This document shows, one piece after another, positions 5,574-12,940 of a stretch of 15,108 bases of DNA; position 1 is the first letter of the stretch, and each line of letters begins with the position of its first letter. The translations under genes were made by a program, and so were the position numbers. The stretch is from Geodermatophilaceae bacterium (GTDB lineage Bacteria > Actinomycetota > Actinomycetes > Mycobacteriales > Geodermatophilaceae): assembly GCA_013696785.1 (NCBI GenBank), contig JACCXW010000100.1, positions 1 through 15,108 of the forward strand, given 5' to 3'. The notes below the pieces were generated by a model. The model had not been told where the DNA came from. It saw only the letters and a program-made list of their open reading frames with translations, and searched no databases.

Positions 5574-6407
5574 TCAGGCGGTCGCCATGCGCTCCAGGAT
5601 GGCGGCGGTCAGGGCGTCGGGTGCCTGCTCGGGTATCCAATGGCTGACGCCGTCCAGCTCCACGAAGCGGTAGTCCGCCGACACATGCGCTCCGCAGCGC
5701 TCGGCGCCCGCGCGCGCCAGCGCCGCGTCGCCACTGCTCCAGACGTACGTCGTCGGCACCCCCACCGGCTCGAGCTGGGCTGCCTGCCGCGCAGACATGG
5801 CGCGGTACCAGTTGAGGGCGGCGGTGAGGGCACCCGGCTGGGACAGCGCTGCGACGTACTCCTCGATCGCATCCGGGTCCAGGTCCCCGCCGTCCAGCAT
5901 TCGGCGCAGCCGGCGAGCACCGTCGGCGAGCAGCACCTCCTCGGCCTTGCCGCCGGGCAGCCGGAACAGCGCGATGTAGGTCGCCTTCTGCTGCTGCTCG
6001 GGGTCGTGCCGGAACGCCCAGCCGTAGGCGAGCGGATGCGGAACCGAGACCGCGGTCAGGGTCCGGACCCGCTCGGGATGCCATGACGCGAGCATCCAGC
6101 CGACGTTCGCGCCCCAGTCGTGCCCGACCACGTCCACCCGATCCAGCCCCAACCCGTCCAGCATGCCCACGGTGTCGGTGACGATCGGCCACATCGCGTA
6201 GTCCTCTACCGCCAGCGGTCGGGCGCCGGGGGAGTAGCCACGCTGGTCCGGGGCGATGCACCGGCACCCCGCATCGGCCAGCAGCGTGGCCACGGCATCC
6301 CACGAGCGGCTGTTCTGCGGGAAGCCGTGCAGGAGCAGAACCGGGCGGCCGTCCTCGGGTCCGCTGACGCGCGCGTCGTACACCATCTCGCCGACTGTGA
6401 TCTGCAT
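5574..6407 (-). CDS. Alpha/beta hydrolase, epoxide-hydrolase-like
   Basis: A 277-residue alpha/beta-fold hydrolase. The oxyanion motif HGFPQN starts at His27. The nucleophile elbow VGHDWGAN has Asp97 rather than Ser, as in epoxide hydrolases and haloalkane dehalogenases. Asp227 (SSGD) and His256 (GVSHW) would complete the triad. Cap-domain tyrosines at 144 and 201 (NWYRAM) match the pair that protonates the epoxide, favouring epoxide hydrolase over dehalogenase. I chose the ATG at 6407 (MQITVGEMVYDAR); an upstream frame to 6461 adds 18 unlikely residues. No Shine-Dalgarno is obvious. It is transcribed away from the potassium channel gene with 83 bp between the starts. The substrate is unknown. 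Confidence 0.88.
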   Translation of the reverse strand: MQITVGEMVYDARVSGPEDGRPVLLLHGFPQNSRSWDAVATLLADAGCRCIAPDQRGYSPGARPLAVEDYAMWPIVTDTVGMLDGLGLDRVDVVGHDWGANVGWMLASWHPERVRTLTAVSVPHPLAYGWAFRHDPEQQQKATYIALFRLPGGKAEEVLLADGARRLRRMLDGGDLDPDAIEEYVAALSQPGALTAALNWYRAMSARQAAQLEPVGVPTTYVWSSGDAALARAGAERCGAHVSADYRFVELDGVSHWIPEQAPDALTAAILERMATA

Positions 6408-6476
6408 ACCGCGGACGCTACCCACGACGCGGTTGCGCTGACGGCCGGGTTGGCCGCACATCGGGCCGCGCGGGCA

Positions 6477-6482
6477 TAGATT
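6477..6482 (+). promoter_or_regulatory. Putative -10 box of the potassium channel gene
   Basis: TAGATT ends 8 nt before the GTG at 6491 and there is no Shine-Dalgarno in between, so a leaderless or near-leaderless transcript is likely. No good -35 box at normal spacing was found, so the call is weak. Confidence 0.3.
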
Positions 6483-6490
6483 TCGACCTT

Positions 6491-7558
6491 GTGGCCAGAG
6501 CGCGGGTGTTGACGCCGGACCCAGGCCGCGGCAGCGGCATCACGACGCTGTTGCCGCAGTCCACGGTGAGTCCGCTGCAGGCGATAGCCCGGCGCATCCT
6601 GCTCGCGTTCTCCATCCTCGGCGCGACGATCCTGCTCGTGTACGTCGACCGCGCCGGATACCGGGACATCAACGGCGACGGGGTCGACCTGCTCGACGCG
6701 GCGTACTACACGACCGTGACACTGTCGACGACGGGGTACGGCGACATCGCGCCGTTCTCCGACAGCGCCAGGTTGGTCAACATCCTGCTCATCACCCCGA
6801 TGCGGGTCGCGTTCCTCATCATCCTGGTCGGCACGACGCTTGAGGTGCTCACCGAGCGCGGCCGGATGATCTTTCAACTCAAGCGCTGGAGGTCACGGGT
6901 GAGGGACCACGTCGTCGTCTGCGGCTACGGCACCAAGGGGCGCAGCGCGATCCGGGTACTGCTCGGGGAAGGGACGCCGGCCGACCGGATCGTCGTCGTC
7001 GACGCGGACCGCACCGCGCTGGAGGAGGCTCGCGCGGCCGGGTTCGTCGTGGTCGCCGGGTCCTCGACCCGTTCGGAGGTACTGCGGGAGGCGCAGGTCG
7101 CCCGCGCTCGTGCCGTCGTGATCGCCACCGACGCCGACGACTCGGCGGTGCTGACCACGCTGACGGCTCGCGAGCTGTCGCCGAAGGCGACCATCTCGGT
7201 CGCGGTACGGGAATCAGAGAACGCGCACCTGCTGCGCCAGAGCGGCGCCAACAGCGTGGTGGTGTCCTCGGAGACTTCCGGCCGGTTGCTGGGCCTGTCC
7301 TCGAGCTCACCGCTGATCGTCGACGTCGTCGAGGACATGCTCACCTCCGACGCCGGACTCGCGATCCTCGAGCGCCCGGTGCATCGCGAGGAGATCGGCA
7401 AGGGGCTGCGCTTCGTCGCCGACCCGGTTCTCGCCGTCATCCGGGACGGGGCGGTGATCCCGTACGCCGACGACCGGGCCTGGTCGCTGCGCGAGGGAGA
7501 CCGGCTCATCTGCGTCCGAGCCCGCCCGACCACCCCTGAGGTCGAGTCCCTCACCTAG
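6491..7558 (+). CDS. Two-TM potassium channel with RCK (TrkA-N/TrkA-C) domain
   Basis: A 355-residue membrane protein of the MthK/Kch type. TM1 is at about residues 31-53. The pore loop carries the selectivity filter STTGYGD (79-85), and TM2 is at about 96-118. The cytoplasmic RCK domain starts with VVVCGYGTKGRSA (141-153), a GxGxxG Rossmann motif that binds a nucleotide or other ligand, followed by an acidic strand end VVVDAD. A TrkA-C-like region lies near the C-terminus (about 290-350). Four subunits would form a ligand-gated potassium channel. The extracellular loop before the pore contains DINGDGVDLLD (59-69), resembling part of a calcium-binding EF loop. The stop codon shares CTAG with the original stop of the convergent propeller gene. 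Confidence 0.92.
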   Translation: MARARVLTPDPGRGSGITTLLPQSTVSPLQAIARRILLAFSILGATILLVYVDRAGYRDINGDGVDLLDAAYYTTVTLSTTGYGDIAPFSDSARLVNILLITPMRVAFLIILVGTTLEVLTERGRMIFQLKRWRSRVRDHVVVCGYGTKGRSAIRVLLGEGTPADRIVVVDADRTALEEARAAGFVVVAGSSTRSEVLREAQVARARAVVIATDADDSAVLTTLTARELSPKATISVAVRESENAHLLRQSGANSVVVSSETSGRLLGLSSSSPLIVDVVEDMLTSDAGLAILERPVHREEIGKGLRFVADPVLAVIRDGAVIPYADDRAWSLREGDRLICVRARPTTPEVESLT

Positions 7559-7686
7559 CCAGGCAGAGGCACCAAGTCAAAGACGTACAGCTCAGGCACC
7601 GTGCCGACGTTCGTGCCGCTCACGTACAGCGTGCCGTTGACCATCACCGGCGAGGAGTTCACCAGCGGGTCCTGGGTGACGAACTG
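7555..7686 (-). pseudogene. Displaced 3' end of the beta-propeller gene
   Basis: These 44 codons, in another frame from the upstream gene, encode QFVTQDPLVNSSPVMVNG, LYVSG and then LYVFDLVPLPG before the stop. This continues the repeat pattern SSPxVxxGxxYV...LYxFD of the preceding propeller. Adding one G between 7687 and 7686 (TGCAG to TGGCAG on the minus strand) joins the frames and restores the PLW seen in the earlier repeats. The stop (7557-7555) is embedded in a CTAG shared with the convergent channel gene. Confidence 0.75.
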
Positions 7687-8459
7687 CACAGCGGCGGGCA
7701 GGTCGAGCTCGCGCATCCGCCGGCGTCAAAGGCGTACAGCCGCCCGTCGGAGGAGCCGGCGAACACGGTCCCGCCGGCAACCGCTGGGGAATTGATCACA
7801 TACTCGCCGGTCGGACCCACCCATATCGGCTCGCAGGTCGGCTGGCCGCAGCCGTGCGCGTCGAAGGCGTACACGTCGCCGAACTGCGAGCCGACGTAGA
7901 CGACGCCGGCCAAAACGGTCGGGGATGACTCGCCGACGGCCACGTGGGCGGTCCACAGTGGATCGCATGCCCCGCTCCGGCAGGCAGCCACGTCAAAGGC
8001 GTACAACCTGCCCAGCCGGCTGGCGGTTCCGACATACAGGATGCCGTCGACGACGGCCGGCGTGTTGAGGATCGCCTCGGTCAGGTCCACCCGCCACAGC
8101 GGGTCGCACACCGGGTCCGCACACGAGTCCGCGAACGCGAGCAGTTGGCCGCCGAAGGTGCCGAAGTACACGACCCCGTCGATGACCGTCGGGGAGGACT
8201 TCGCCACCAGGTCCGCTCCGACCCTCGAGCCGTTGCCGATCCACGACAGGCTCAGGTTCATGACGTTGCCAGCGCCGACCTCGCGCTCGGCGGGATTGAA
8301 GCCGCGGTGGTCGGCGGTCCCGTGGAACTGGGTCCAGTCCACCGTCGGTGCCACCTCCGATCCGGACGCGGACCCGGTTGCACCGGTGATCAGCACAGCC
8401 GACGAGACGGCCACGAGGATCACAGCGAGGATGACGGCGAGCCGGCGCGGAAAAGACAT
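7659..8459 (-). CDS. Secreted PQQ-like beta-propeller repeat protein, frameshifted near its C-terminus
   Basis: The 266-residue readable part starts with a signal peptide or anchor (MSFPRRLAVILAVILVAV, hydrophobic to about residue 26), then DWTQFHGTADHRGFNP, the usual opening of PQQ-type propellers. Four repeats of about 45 residues follow, each with SSPTVxxGxVYVGS, LYAFD and a C-x4-C pair before PLW: Cys113/118, 160/165, 204/209 and 249/254. The pairs probably form disulfides outside the membrane. The frame is lost at 7686/7687, where one G appears to be missing; the encoded end CSSSPRTRW is therefore not native. The start is ATG 8459 (an upstream frame to 8525 lacks support). PQQ binding is not implied. 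A scaffold or sensor role is only a guess. Confidence 0.8.
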   Translation of the reverse strand: MSFPRRLAVILAVILVAVSSAVLITGATGSASGSEVAPTVDWTQFHGTADHRGFNPAEREVGAGNVMNLSLSWIGNGSRVGADLVAKSSPTVIDGVVYFGTFGGQLLAFADSCADPVCDPLWRVDLTEAILNTPAVVDGILYVGTASRLGRLYAFDVAACRSGACDPLWTAHVAVGESSPTVLAGVVYVGSQFGDVYAFDAHGCGQPTCEPIWVGPTGEYVINSPAVAGGTVFAGSSDGRLYAFDAGGCASSTCPPLCSSSPRTRW

Positions 8460-8554
8460 CGCGGACCTGATTCCCTCGGATGTTGCCCCACCGAGACACA
8501 CGCGGGCCTCCGGCGAGCGGTTCACAGCCCGGCGGTCCTGCGGCCGGCTGCGGC

Positions 8555-8560
8555 TACCCT
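8555..8560 (+). promoter_or_regulatory. Putative -10 box, leaderless DUF2510 gene
   Basis: TACCCT ends 6 nt before the ATG at 8567 and no Shine-Dalgarno is present. This matches the TANNNT-N6-ATG layout of leaderless actinobacterial transcripts. No recognisable -35 box was seen. Confidence 0.4.
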
Positions 8561-8566
8561 GGCCCT

Positions 8567-9433
8567 ATGACTGCAGCGCCGGGGTGGTACGACGACCCGG
8601 ACAGCGCAGGTGGCCCACTCGGTCGGCAGCGCTGGTGGAACGGCGCCGGCTGGAGCGATGTCACCAGAGGTGGCGAGGCCGTAGCGGCGCAGCGGCCGTC
8701 GTACGACGTGCTCACCGGCGGTCGGCCGGAACGACCGGGTCTGCAGCAACGACCGGGTCAGCGGCGGACCTGGCTGCCCTTTGCCCTCATCGGTGGCGCC
8801 GTGCTGCTCATCGTGGTCCTCGCCCTGACGCTCATGAGCGGCACCCGCGGAGGTCCGGCGATCGCCGACCCGCCCGCCGGCCCGAGTACGACGGATCCCG
8901 GCAACACGTTCCCGCCCGGCACGGTGCGCATCCTGGATCCCGACGCCGGCATCTCCTACGTCTATCTGGGGGAGGGCTGGCGGGAGCTGGACTTCTCGAT
9001 GCGGCCGGAGATGCTCAGCGTCCACGGGCAGTACATCATCACGCAGGAGACGGTGCCCGACGGCGGGCAGTTCATTGCCGAATGCAGCTCGGGACTGCTG
9101 GCGGCGCAATTCGGTGGCTCCGGAGCAGAGGATTACGCGGGTCTCATCGAGCCGGTGTCCCAGTCGTTCAGGTCCAACTACTATCCGGCGCCCAACGAGG
9201 CCGATGTCTTGTCCTCGGAGGCGATCACGGTCGCCGGGCGTTCCGGGTACCTGCTCAAGTTCGATCTCACCTGGGACGTCTCCGGCTACGACTCGACGGG
9301 TGAGCGGGTGTCGCTGCTGCTCTTGGACACCGGCAAGGAGCGCCCCGCCGTCGTCTACGTCTCCGTCCCGAACACGCACGCGGAGTTGTACGGCGTCATC
9401 GACCAGATCATCGCCTCCATCGAGTTGCTCTGA
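8567..9433 (+). CDS. DUF2510 domain-containing membrane-anchored protein
   Basis: A 288-residue protein. Residues 4-32 (APGWYDDPDSAGGPLGRQRWWNG and the following GWSDVT) are a DUF2510 domain, a short Trp-rich cytoplasmic module common in actinobacteria. A basic linker (QRPGQRR) precedes a single TM helix at about 70-91. Beyond it is a Pro/Thr-rich linker, then an extracytoplasmic domain of roughly 170 residues with alternating beta and helical pattern (for example ISYVYLGEGWREL and SGYLLKFDLTWDVSGYD). I do not recognise that outer domain. ATG 8567 is chosen because DUF2510 begins at once and a -10 box lies 6 nt upstream; a frame from 8480 also exists. The gene lies 25 bp before the M16 peptidase pair on the same strand. 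Confidence 0.82.
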   Translation: MTAAPGWYDDPDSAGGPLGRQRWWNGAGWSDVTRGGEAVAAQRPSYDVLTGGRPERPGLQQRPGQRRTWLPFALIGGAVLLIVVLALTLMSGTRGGPAIADPPAGPSTTDPGNTFPPGTVRILDPDAGISYVYLGEGWRELDFSMRPEMLSVHGQYIITQETVPDGGQFIAECSSGLLAAQFGGSGAEDYAGLIEPVSQSFRSNYYPAPNEADVLSSEAITVAGRSGYLLKFDLTWDVSGYDSTGERVSLLLLDTGKERPAVVYVSVPNTHAELYGVIDQIIASIELL

Positions 9434-9445
9434 TGCCACCCGGGT

Positions 9446-9451
9446 TAGGGT
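9446..9451 (+). promoter_or_regulatory. Putative -10 box before the M16 peptidase operon
   Basis: TAGGGT ends 7 nt before the GTG at 9459, with no Shine-Dalgarno between. TTGCTC at 9425-9430 is a possible -35 box with a short 15-bp spacer. This suggests the peptidase-NudC trio has its own leaderless promoter in addition to possible read-through from the DUF2510 gene. Confidence 0.35.
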
Positions 9452-9458
9452 CGCGGTC

Positions 9459-10751
9459 GTGCCTGCAGCCCCGTCGTACCCGATCGAACGCCTGACCCTC
9501 GAAAACGGACTGCGAGTCGTCCTCGCCCCGGACCGCCGCGCGGCCGTGGTGGGGGTGGCCGTCTACTACGACGTGGGGATGCGCTCCGAGCCGGAGGGAC
9601 GCACCGGATTCGCCCATCTCTTCGAGCACCTGATGTTCCAGGGCTCGGCGAACGTGGAGAAGATGGCGCACATGCGGCACGTGCAGTCCGCGGGCGGAAC
9701 GGTCAACGGCAGCACCCGCCGGGACTACACGAACTACTTCGAGATCCTGCCCAGCAACGCCCTGGAACTGGCGCTGTTCCTCGAGGCCGACCGGATGCGC
9801 AGCCCGCGGATCACCGAGGAGAACCTCGCCAACCAGATCTCCGTCGTCAAAGAGGAGATCCGGGTCAATGTCTTGAACCAGCCGTACGGCGGGTTTCCGT
9901 GGCTGTCCCTGCCGCCGGTGCTGTTCGACACCTTTCCCAACGCGCACAACGGGTACGGCGACTTCGCGGACCTCGACAGTGCCACCGTCGCCGATGCCGC
10001 CGCGTTCTTCGACCGCTATTACGCGCCGGGCAACGCCGTGCTGTGCCTCTGCGGAGACTTGCCGGTGCAGCCGACAGCCGAACTTGCCGAGCGCTACTTC
10101 GGCTCCATACCGGCCCGGCCGACACCGCCGCCACCGTTCGCCGGCGAGCCGGATCTCACCAGCGAACGCCGCAAGTCCACAGTGGACTCACTGGCCAGGG
10201 CACCGGCTGTCGCGATGGGTTGGCGAATACCGGATCCCGTCGGCGACCTGGACAGCTACCTGCCGTACGTCGTACTTGCCGAAATCCTGTCCGAGGGCGA
10301 CGCCTCGCGCCTGGAGCAGCGACTCGTACGACGGGATCGTGCCGCGCTACAGCAATCGGCGTACCTGGGTCTGTTCGGCGACCCGTTCGACAGCCGGGAT
10401 CCGGTGACCATGACGGTGCAGGTCACCCATCCGCGGCAGGTCGCAGTGGACAGCGTTCTCAAGGCCGTGGACGAGGAACTGGACCGACTCGCGACGGAAG
10501 GGCTGGAGGACGGGGAGCTGCGCCGTGTCAACGCCCGGATGGCGACGCAGCTGTTGCGCGAGGCGGATTCGGTGGACGGCCGGACGCTGCAGTTCGCGGC
10601 GTACGAACTGGTGCACGGCCGGGCCGAACTGCTGGGCGAGATGCCTGGCCGCCTTGCCGGCGTCACCGCCGATTCCGTGGCTGCGGCGGCGGCCACCCTT
10701 CGACCCGAACGTCGCGCGGTGCTCGAACTCGTCGCCGGTGGTGGCAAGTGA
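9459..10751 (+). CDS. M16 family zinc metallopeptidase, catalytic subunit
   Basis: A 430-residue M16B-type peptidase. The inverted zinc motif HxxEH is His53-Leu-Phe-Glu56-His57, and the third zinc ligand is Glu133 (VVKEEIRV), about 76 residues later as the family requires. The usual landmarks are present: ENGLRVVL at the N-terminus, GGTVNGSTRRDYTNYF (79-94), and a second M16 domain from about residue 225. The start is GTG 9459, seven nt after a -10-like box; no Shine-Dalgarno is visible. It has no signal peptide, so it is probably cytoplasmic. Its stop overlaps the GTG of a second M16 gene (GTGA), and the two proteins should form the heterodimer known for bacterial M16B pairs. Confidence 0.94.
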   Translation: MPAAPSYPIERLTLENGLRVVLAPDRRAAVVGVAVYYDVGMRSEPEGRTGFAHLFEHLMFQGSANVEKMAHMRHVQSAGGTVNGSTRRDYTNYFEILPSNALELALFLEADRMRSPRITEENLANQISVVKEEIRVNVLNQPYGGFPWLSLPPVLFDTFPNAHNGYGDFADLDSATVADAAAFFDRYYAPGNAVLCLCGDLPVQPTAELAERYFGSIPARPTPPPPFAGEPDLTSERRKSTVDSLARAPAVAMGWRIPDPVGDLDSYLPYVVLAEILSEGDASRLEQRLVRRDRAALQQSAYLGLFGDPFDSRDPVTMTVQVTHPRQVAVDSVLKAVDEELDRLATEGLEDGELRRVNARMATQLLREADSVDGRTLQFAAYELVHGRAELLGEMPGRLAGVTADSVAAAAATLRPERRAVLELVAGGGK

Positions 10752-12064
10752 GCCTCCTGGCGGTGCCGGCACTCGGACCCAGCCGCGCGGCTAGGCGCCC
10801 GGCCTCCGCCGAGCGGGTGCTGTCGTCCGGTTTGCGGGTACTCGCCGTCCGCCGGGCCGGCGTCCCCCTCGTCGAGCTGCGGCTGCGGATCCCGTTCGCC
10901 GGGCGGGCGGCCGTGCATCGGGCTCGGGCCTCGTTGCTGTCGAGCAGCATGCTGCTGGGCACTGATCAGCGCACTGAACTCGAATTGGCGCACGCGCTGC
11001 AGGAAGTCGGCACCGAACTGTCGGTGAGCAGCGACGCCGACCGGCTGCTCGTCGGCGGCGTGGTGTTGCGGGCCGGCCTGCCGGCGCTGCTCGACCTGCT
11101 TGCCGAAGTACTCACGGCAGCGTCGTACCCGTCCTCGCTCGTGGAGGGGGAGCGGCGGCGGCTCATCGAGCACCTTCGAGTGGCCCGATCCCAGCCCGAC
11201 GTCATCGCGCGGGTGGCGCGTGCCGAGCGGCTTTTCGGTGCGCATCCCTACGGCCGCGTCCTGCCGGAGCAGGACGAGGTGGCCGCTCAGACGGCGACCG
11301 CCCTGCGCCGGCTGCACCGGGACCGCGTGCAACCCGGCGGCAGCACCCTCGTCCTCGTCGGTGACCTGTCCCCCGCCCGGACGCTGGATGCCGTCGAAGC
11401 GTCGCTGTCGGACTGGCCGGCCGGTGCCGCTCCCGTCTCGTCCGCGGCCGTGCCTCCGCTGGTACCCGGACCTCTCCTGCTCGTCGACCGGGCGGGCTCG
11501 GTCCAGTCCAGTCTGCGATTCGGCGGCAGATCCTGCGCCCGCACCGATCCTGGCTATCCGGCGATGCAGCTGGCCAACCTGGTGTTCGGTGGGTACTTCT
11601 CTTCCAGGTACGTGGAGAACATCCGCGAGGACAAGGGCTACACCTACACCCCGCGGAGCAGCATCGAGCACCGACAGGTGATCTCGTCCTTCTACATCGG
11701 AGCCGATGTCGCCACGAAGGTGACCGCACCGGCGCTGCTCGAGACGCGGTACGAACTCGGGCGGATGGCGACGCTGCCGGTCCGGCAGGCGGAGCTGGAC
11801 ACCGCGCGGCAGTACGCGCTCGGCAACCTCGCCATGTCCACGGCCACCCAGGCGGGGCTCGCCAGCACGCTGATCGGCCTTGCCGGGCCCGGCCTGGACC
11901 TGGACTGGCTCGCGGCTTACCGCAGGGGGCTGCTCGAGGTCACGGTCGAGGACGTCTTCGAGCAGTCGAGGACGTTCCTGGCGCCGTCCGGCCTCACAAC
12001 GGTCATCGTCGGGGACGCCGACGCCGTCCGCGCGGACCTGGCGACGCTGGGCGAGGTGGAGTGA
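10748..12064 (+). CDS. M16 family protein, non-catalytic partner subunit
   Basis: A 438-residue M16-like protein translated from a GTG that overlaps the preceding peptidase stop by 4 bp. At the place of HxxEH it reads RARASLLSSSMLL (58-70), so the zinc site is absent. It keeps the C-domain motif FGGYFSSRYVENIREDKGYTY (280-300, with Arg293 and Tyr298/Tyr300), which in M16B heterodimers helps bind substrate. This division of labour (one subunit with zinc, one with the Arg/Tyr motif) is established for mitochondrial processing peptidase and bacterial M16B pairs. Substrate unknown. Its TGA overlaps the GTG of nudC, so the three genes are translationally coupled. Confidence 0.92.
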   Translation: MSLLAVPALGPSRAARRPASAERVLSSGLRVLAVRRAGVPLVELRLRIPFAGRAAVHRARASLLSSSMLLGTDQRTELELAHALQEVGTELSVSSDADRLLVGGVVLRAGLPALLDLLAEVLTAASYPSSLVEGERRRLIEHLRVARSQPDVIARVARAERLFGAHPYGRVLPEQDEVAAQTATALRRLHRDRVQPGGSTLVLVGDLSPARTLDAVEASLSDWPAGAAPVSSAAVPPLVPGPLLLVDRAGSVQSSLRFGGRSCARTDPGYPAMQLANLVFGGYFSSRYVENIREDKGYTYTPRSSIEHRQVISSFYIGADVATKVTAPALLETRYELGRMATLPVRQAELDTARQYALGNLAMSTATQAGLASTLIGLAGPGLDLDWLAAYRRGLLEVTVEDVFEQSRTFLAPSGLTTVIVGDADAVRADLATLGEVE

Positions 12065-12936
12065 CCGACCGGCGACCGGTGCTGTCCCGCGCAATCCATG
12101 ACCGGGCCGCCATCCGGCGGCGCGACGCCGACTGGCTCGCGTCGGCCTGGTCAGCGGTCCAAATTCTCGTCGTAGACCCGGAGTACGCCGTACCGGTCGA
12201 CGAAACCGAGCGAGGACCGCGCCTCCAGTGGCGCACGTCGTCCACAGTGGACAGTCCCGCTGACAGCATCTTCCTCGGCGAGCATGACGGCACGGCGTAC
12301 GCCGCGATCCGCGGATCGCGGGATCTGCGCGCCGACCAGTGGCTCGGGCTGCGCGATGTCGGCGCCGCCCTGCCCGAGGTGGAGGCCGGCCTCCTGGTCC
12401 AGGCCGTCGCCGTGGCGCAGTGGCACGACCGGCATGTGTTCTGCCCCCGGTGCGGGCAGGAGACCGCCCCGGAGCAGGCCGGCTGGGTACGCCGGTGCCC
12501 GCAGGGGCACGAGCAGTTCCCGCGGACCGATCCGGCGGTCATCATGCTCGTGCACGACGGGGCCGACCGGTGCATCCTCGGCCGCCAGGCGGCGTGGCCG
12601 GCGGGCCGGTTCTCGATCCTGGCCGGATTCATCGAACCGGGGGAGTCAGCGGAGTCCGCGGTCGCCCGCGAGGTGTTCGAAGAGGTCGGCGTCGCAGTGA
12701 CGGACGTGCGTTACGCGGGGAGCCAGCCCTGGCCGTTCCCCGGCTCGCTGATGCTCGGATTCACCGCCCGAGTCAGCGGCGACCCTACGTTGCACATCGA
12801 CAACGACGAGATCGCCGAGGCGTACTGGCTCACGAAGAGCGAGGTGGCCGAGCAACCGGCGTTCCGGCGGCTGCCCCCACCGCTGTCCATCGCCCATCGG
12901 ATCATCCTCGACTGGCTCGACGGCCTCCTGCCCTGA
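12061..12936 (+). CDS. nudC: NAD(+)/NADH pyrophosphatase NudC (Nudix)
   Basis: A 291-residue Nudix enzyme that cleaves NAD(H) to NMN(H) and AMP, and in other bacteria removes NAD caps from RNA. A zinc-ribbon has Cys128-x2-Cys131 and Cys146; the fourth ligand is probably His150 (C-x3-H) instead of the usual second CxxC. PRTDPAVIML follows. The Nudix box GX5EX7REUXEEXGU is at 189-211. The NADH-specificity motif SQPWPFPGS is at 221-229. Together these identify NudC rather than a general Nudix hydrolase. The GTG start overlaps the M16 stop (GTGA). The gene converges on the uridine-kinase-like gene with only 4 bp between stops and no terminator hairpin visible. Confidence 0.95.
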   Translation: MTDRRPVLSRAIHDRAAIRRRDADWLASAWSAVQILVVDPEYAVPVDETERGPRLQWRTSSTVDSPADSIFLGEHDGTAYAAIRGSRDLRADQWLGLRDVGAALPEVEAGLLVQAVAVAQWHDRHVFCPRCGQETAPEQAGWVRRCPQGHEQFPRTDPAVIMLVHDGADRCILGRQAAWPAGRFSILAGFIEPGESAESAVAREVFEEVGVAVTDVRYAGSQPWPFPGSLMLGFTARVSGDPTLHIDNDEIAEAYWLTKSEVAEQPAFRRLPPPLSIAHRIILDWLDGLLP

Positions 12937-12940
12937 CGAG

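Noticed and set aside
8041..9303. Plus-strand open frame of 420 codons
   Set aside because: It runs antisense through the propeller gene and then out of frame through the DUF2510 gene. It has no recognisable domain and is explained by high GC at third positions.
10256..12094. Minus-strand open frame of 612 codons
   Set aside because: It lies wholly antisense to the two M16 genes, which have clear family motifs. Its composition (Arg/Gln/Pro-rich, no domain) is that of a GC-driven shadow frame.
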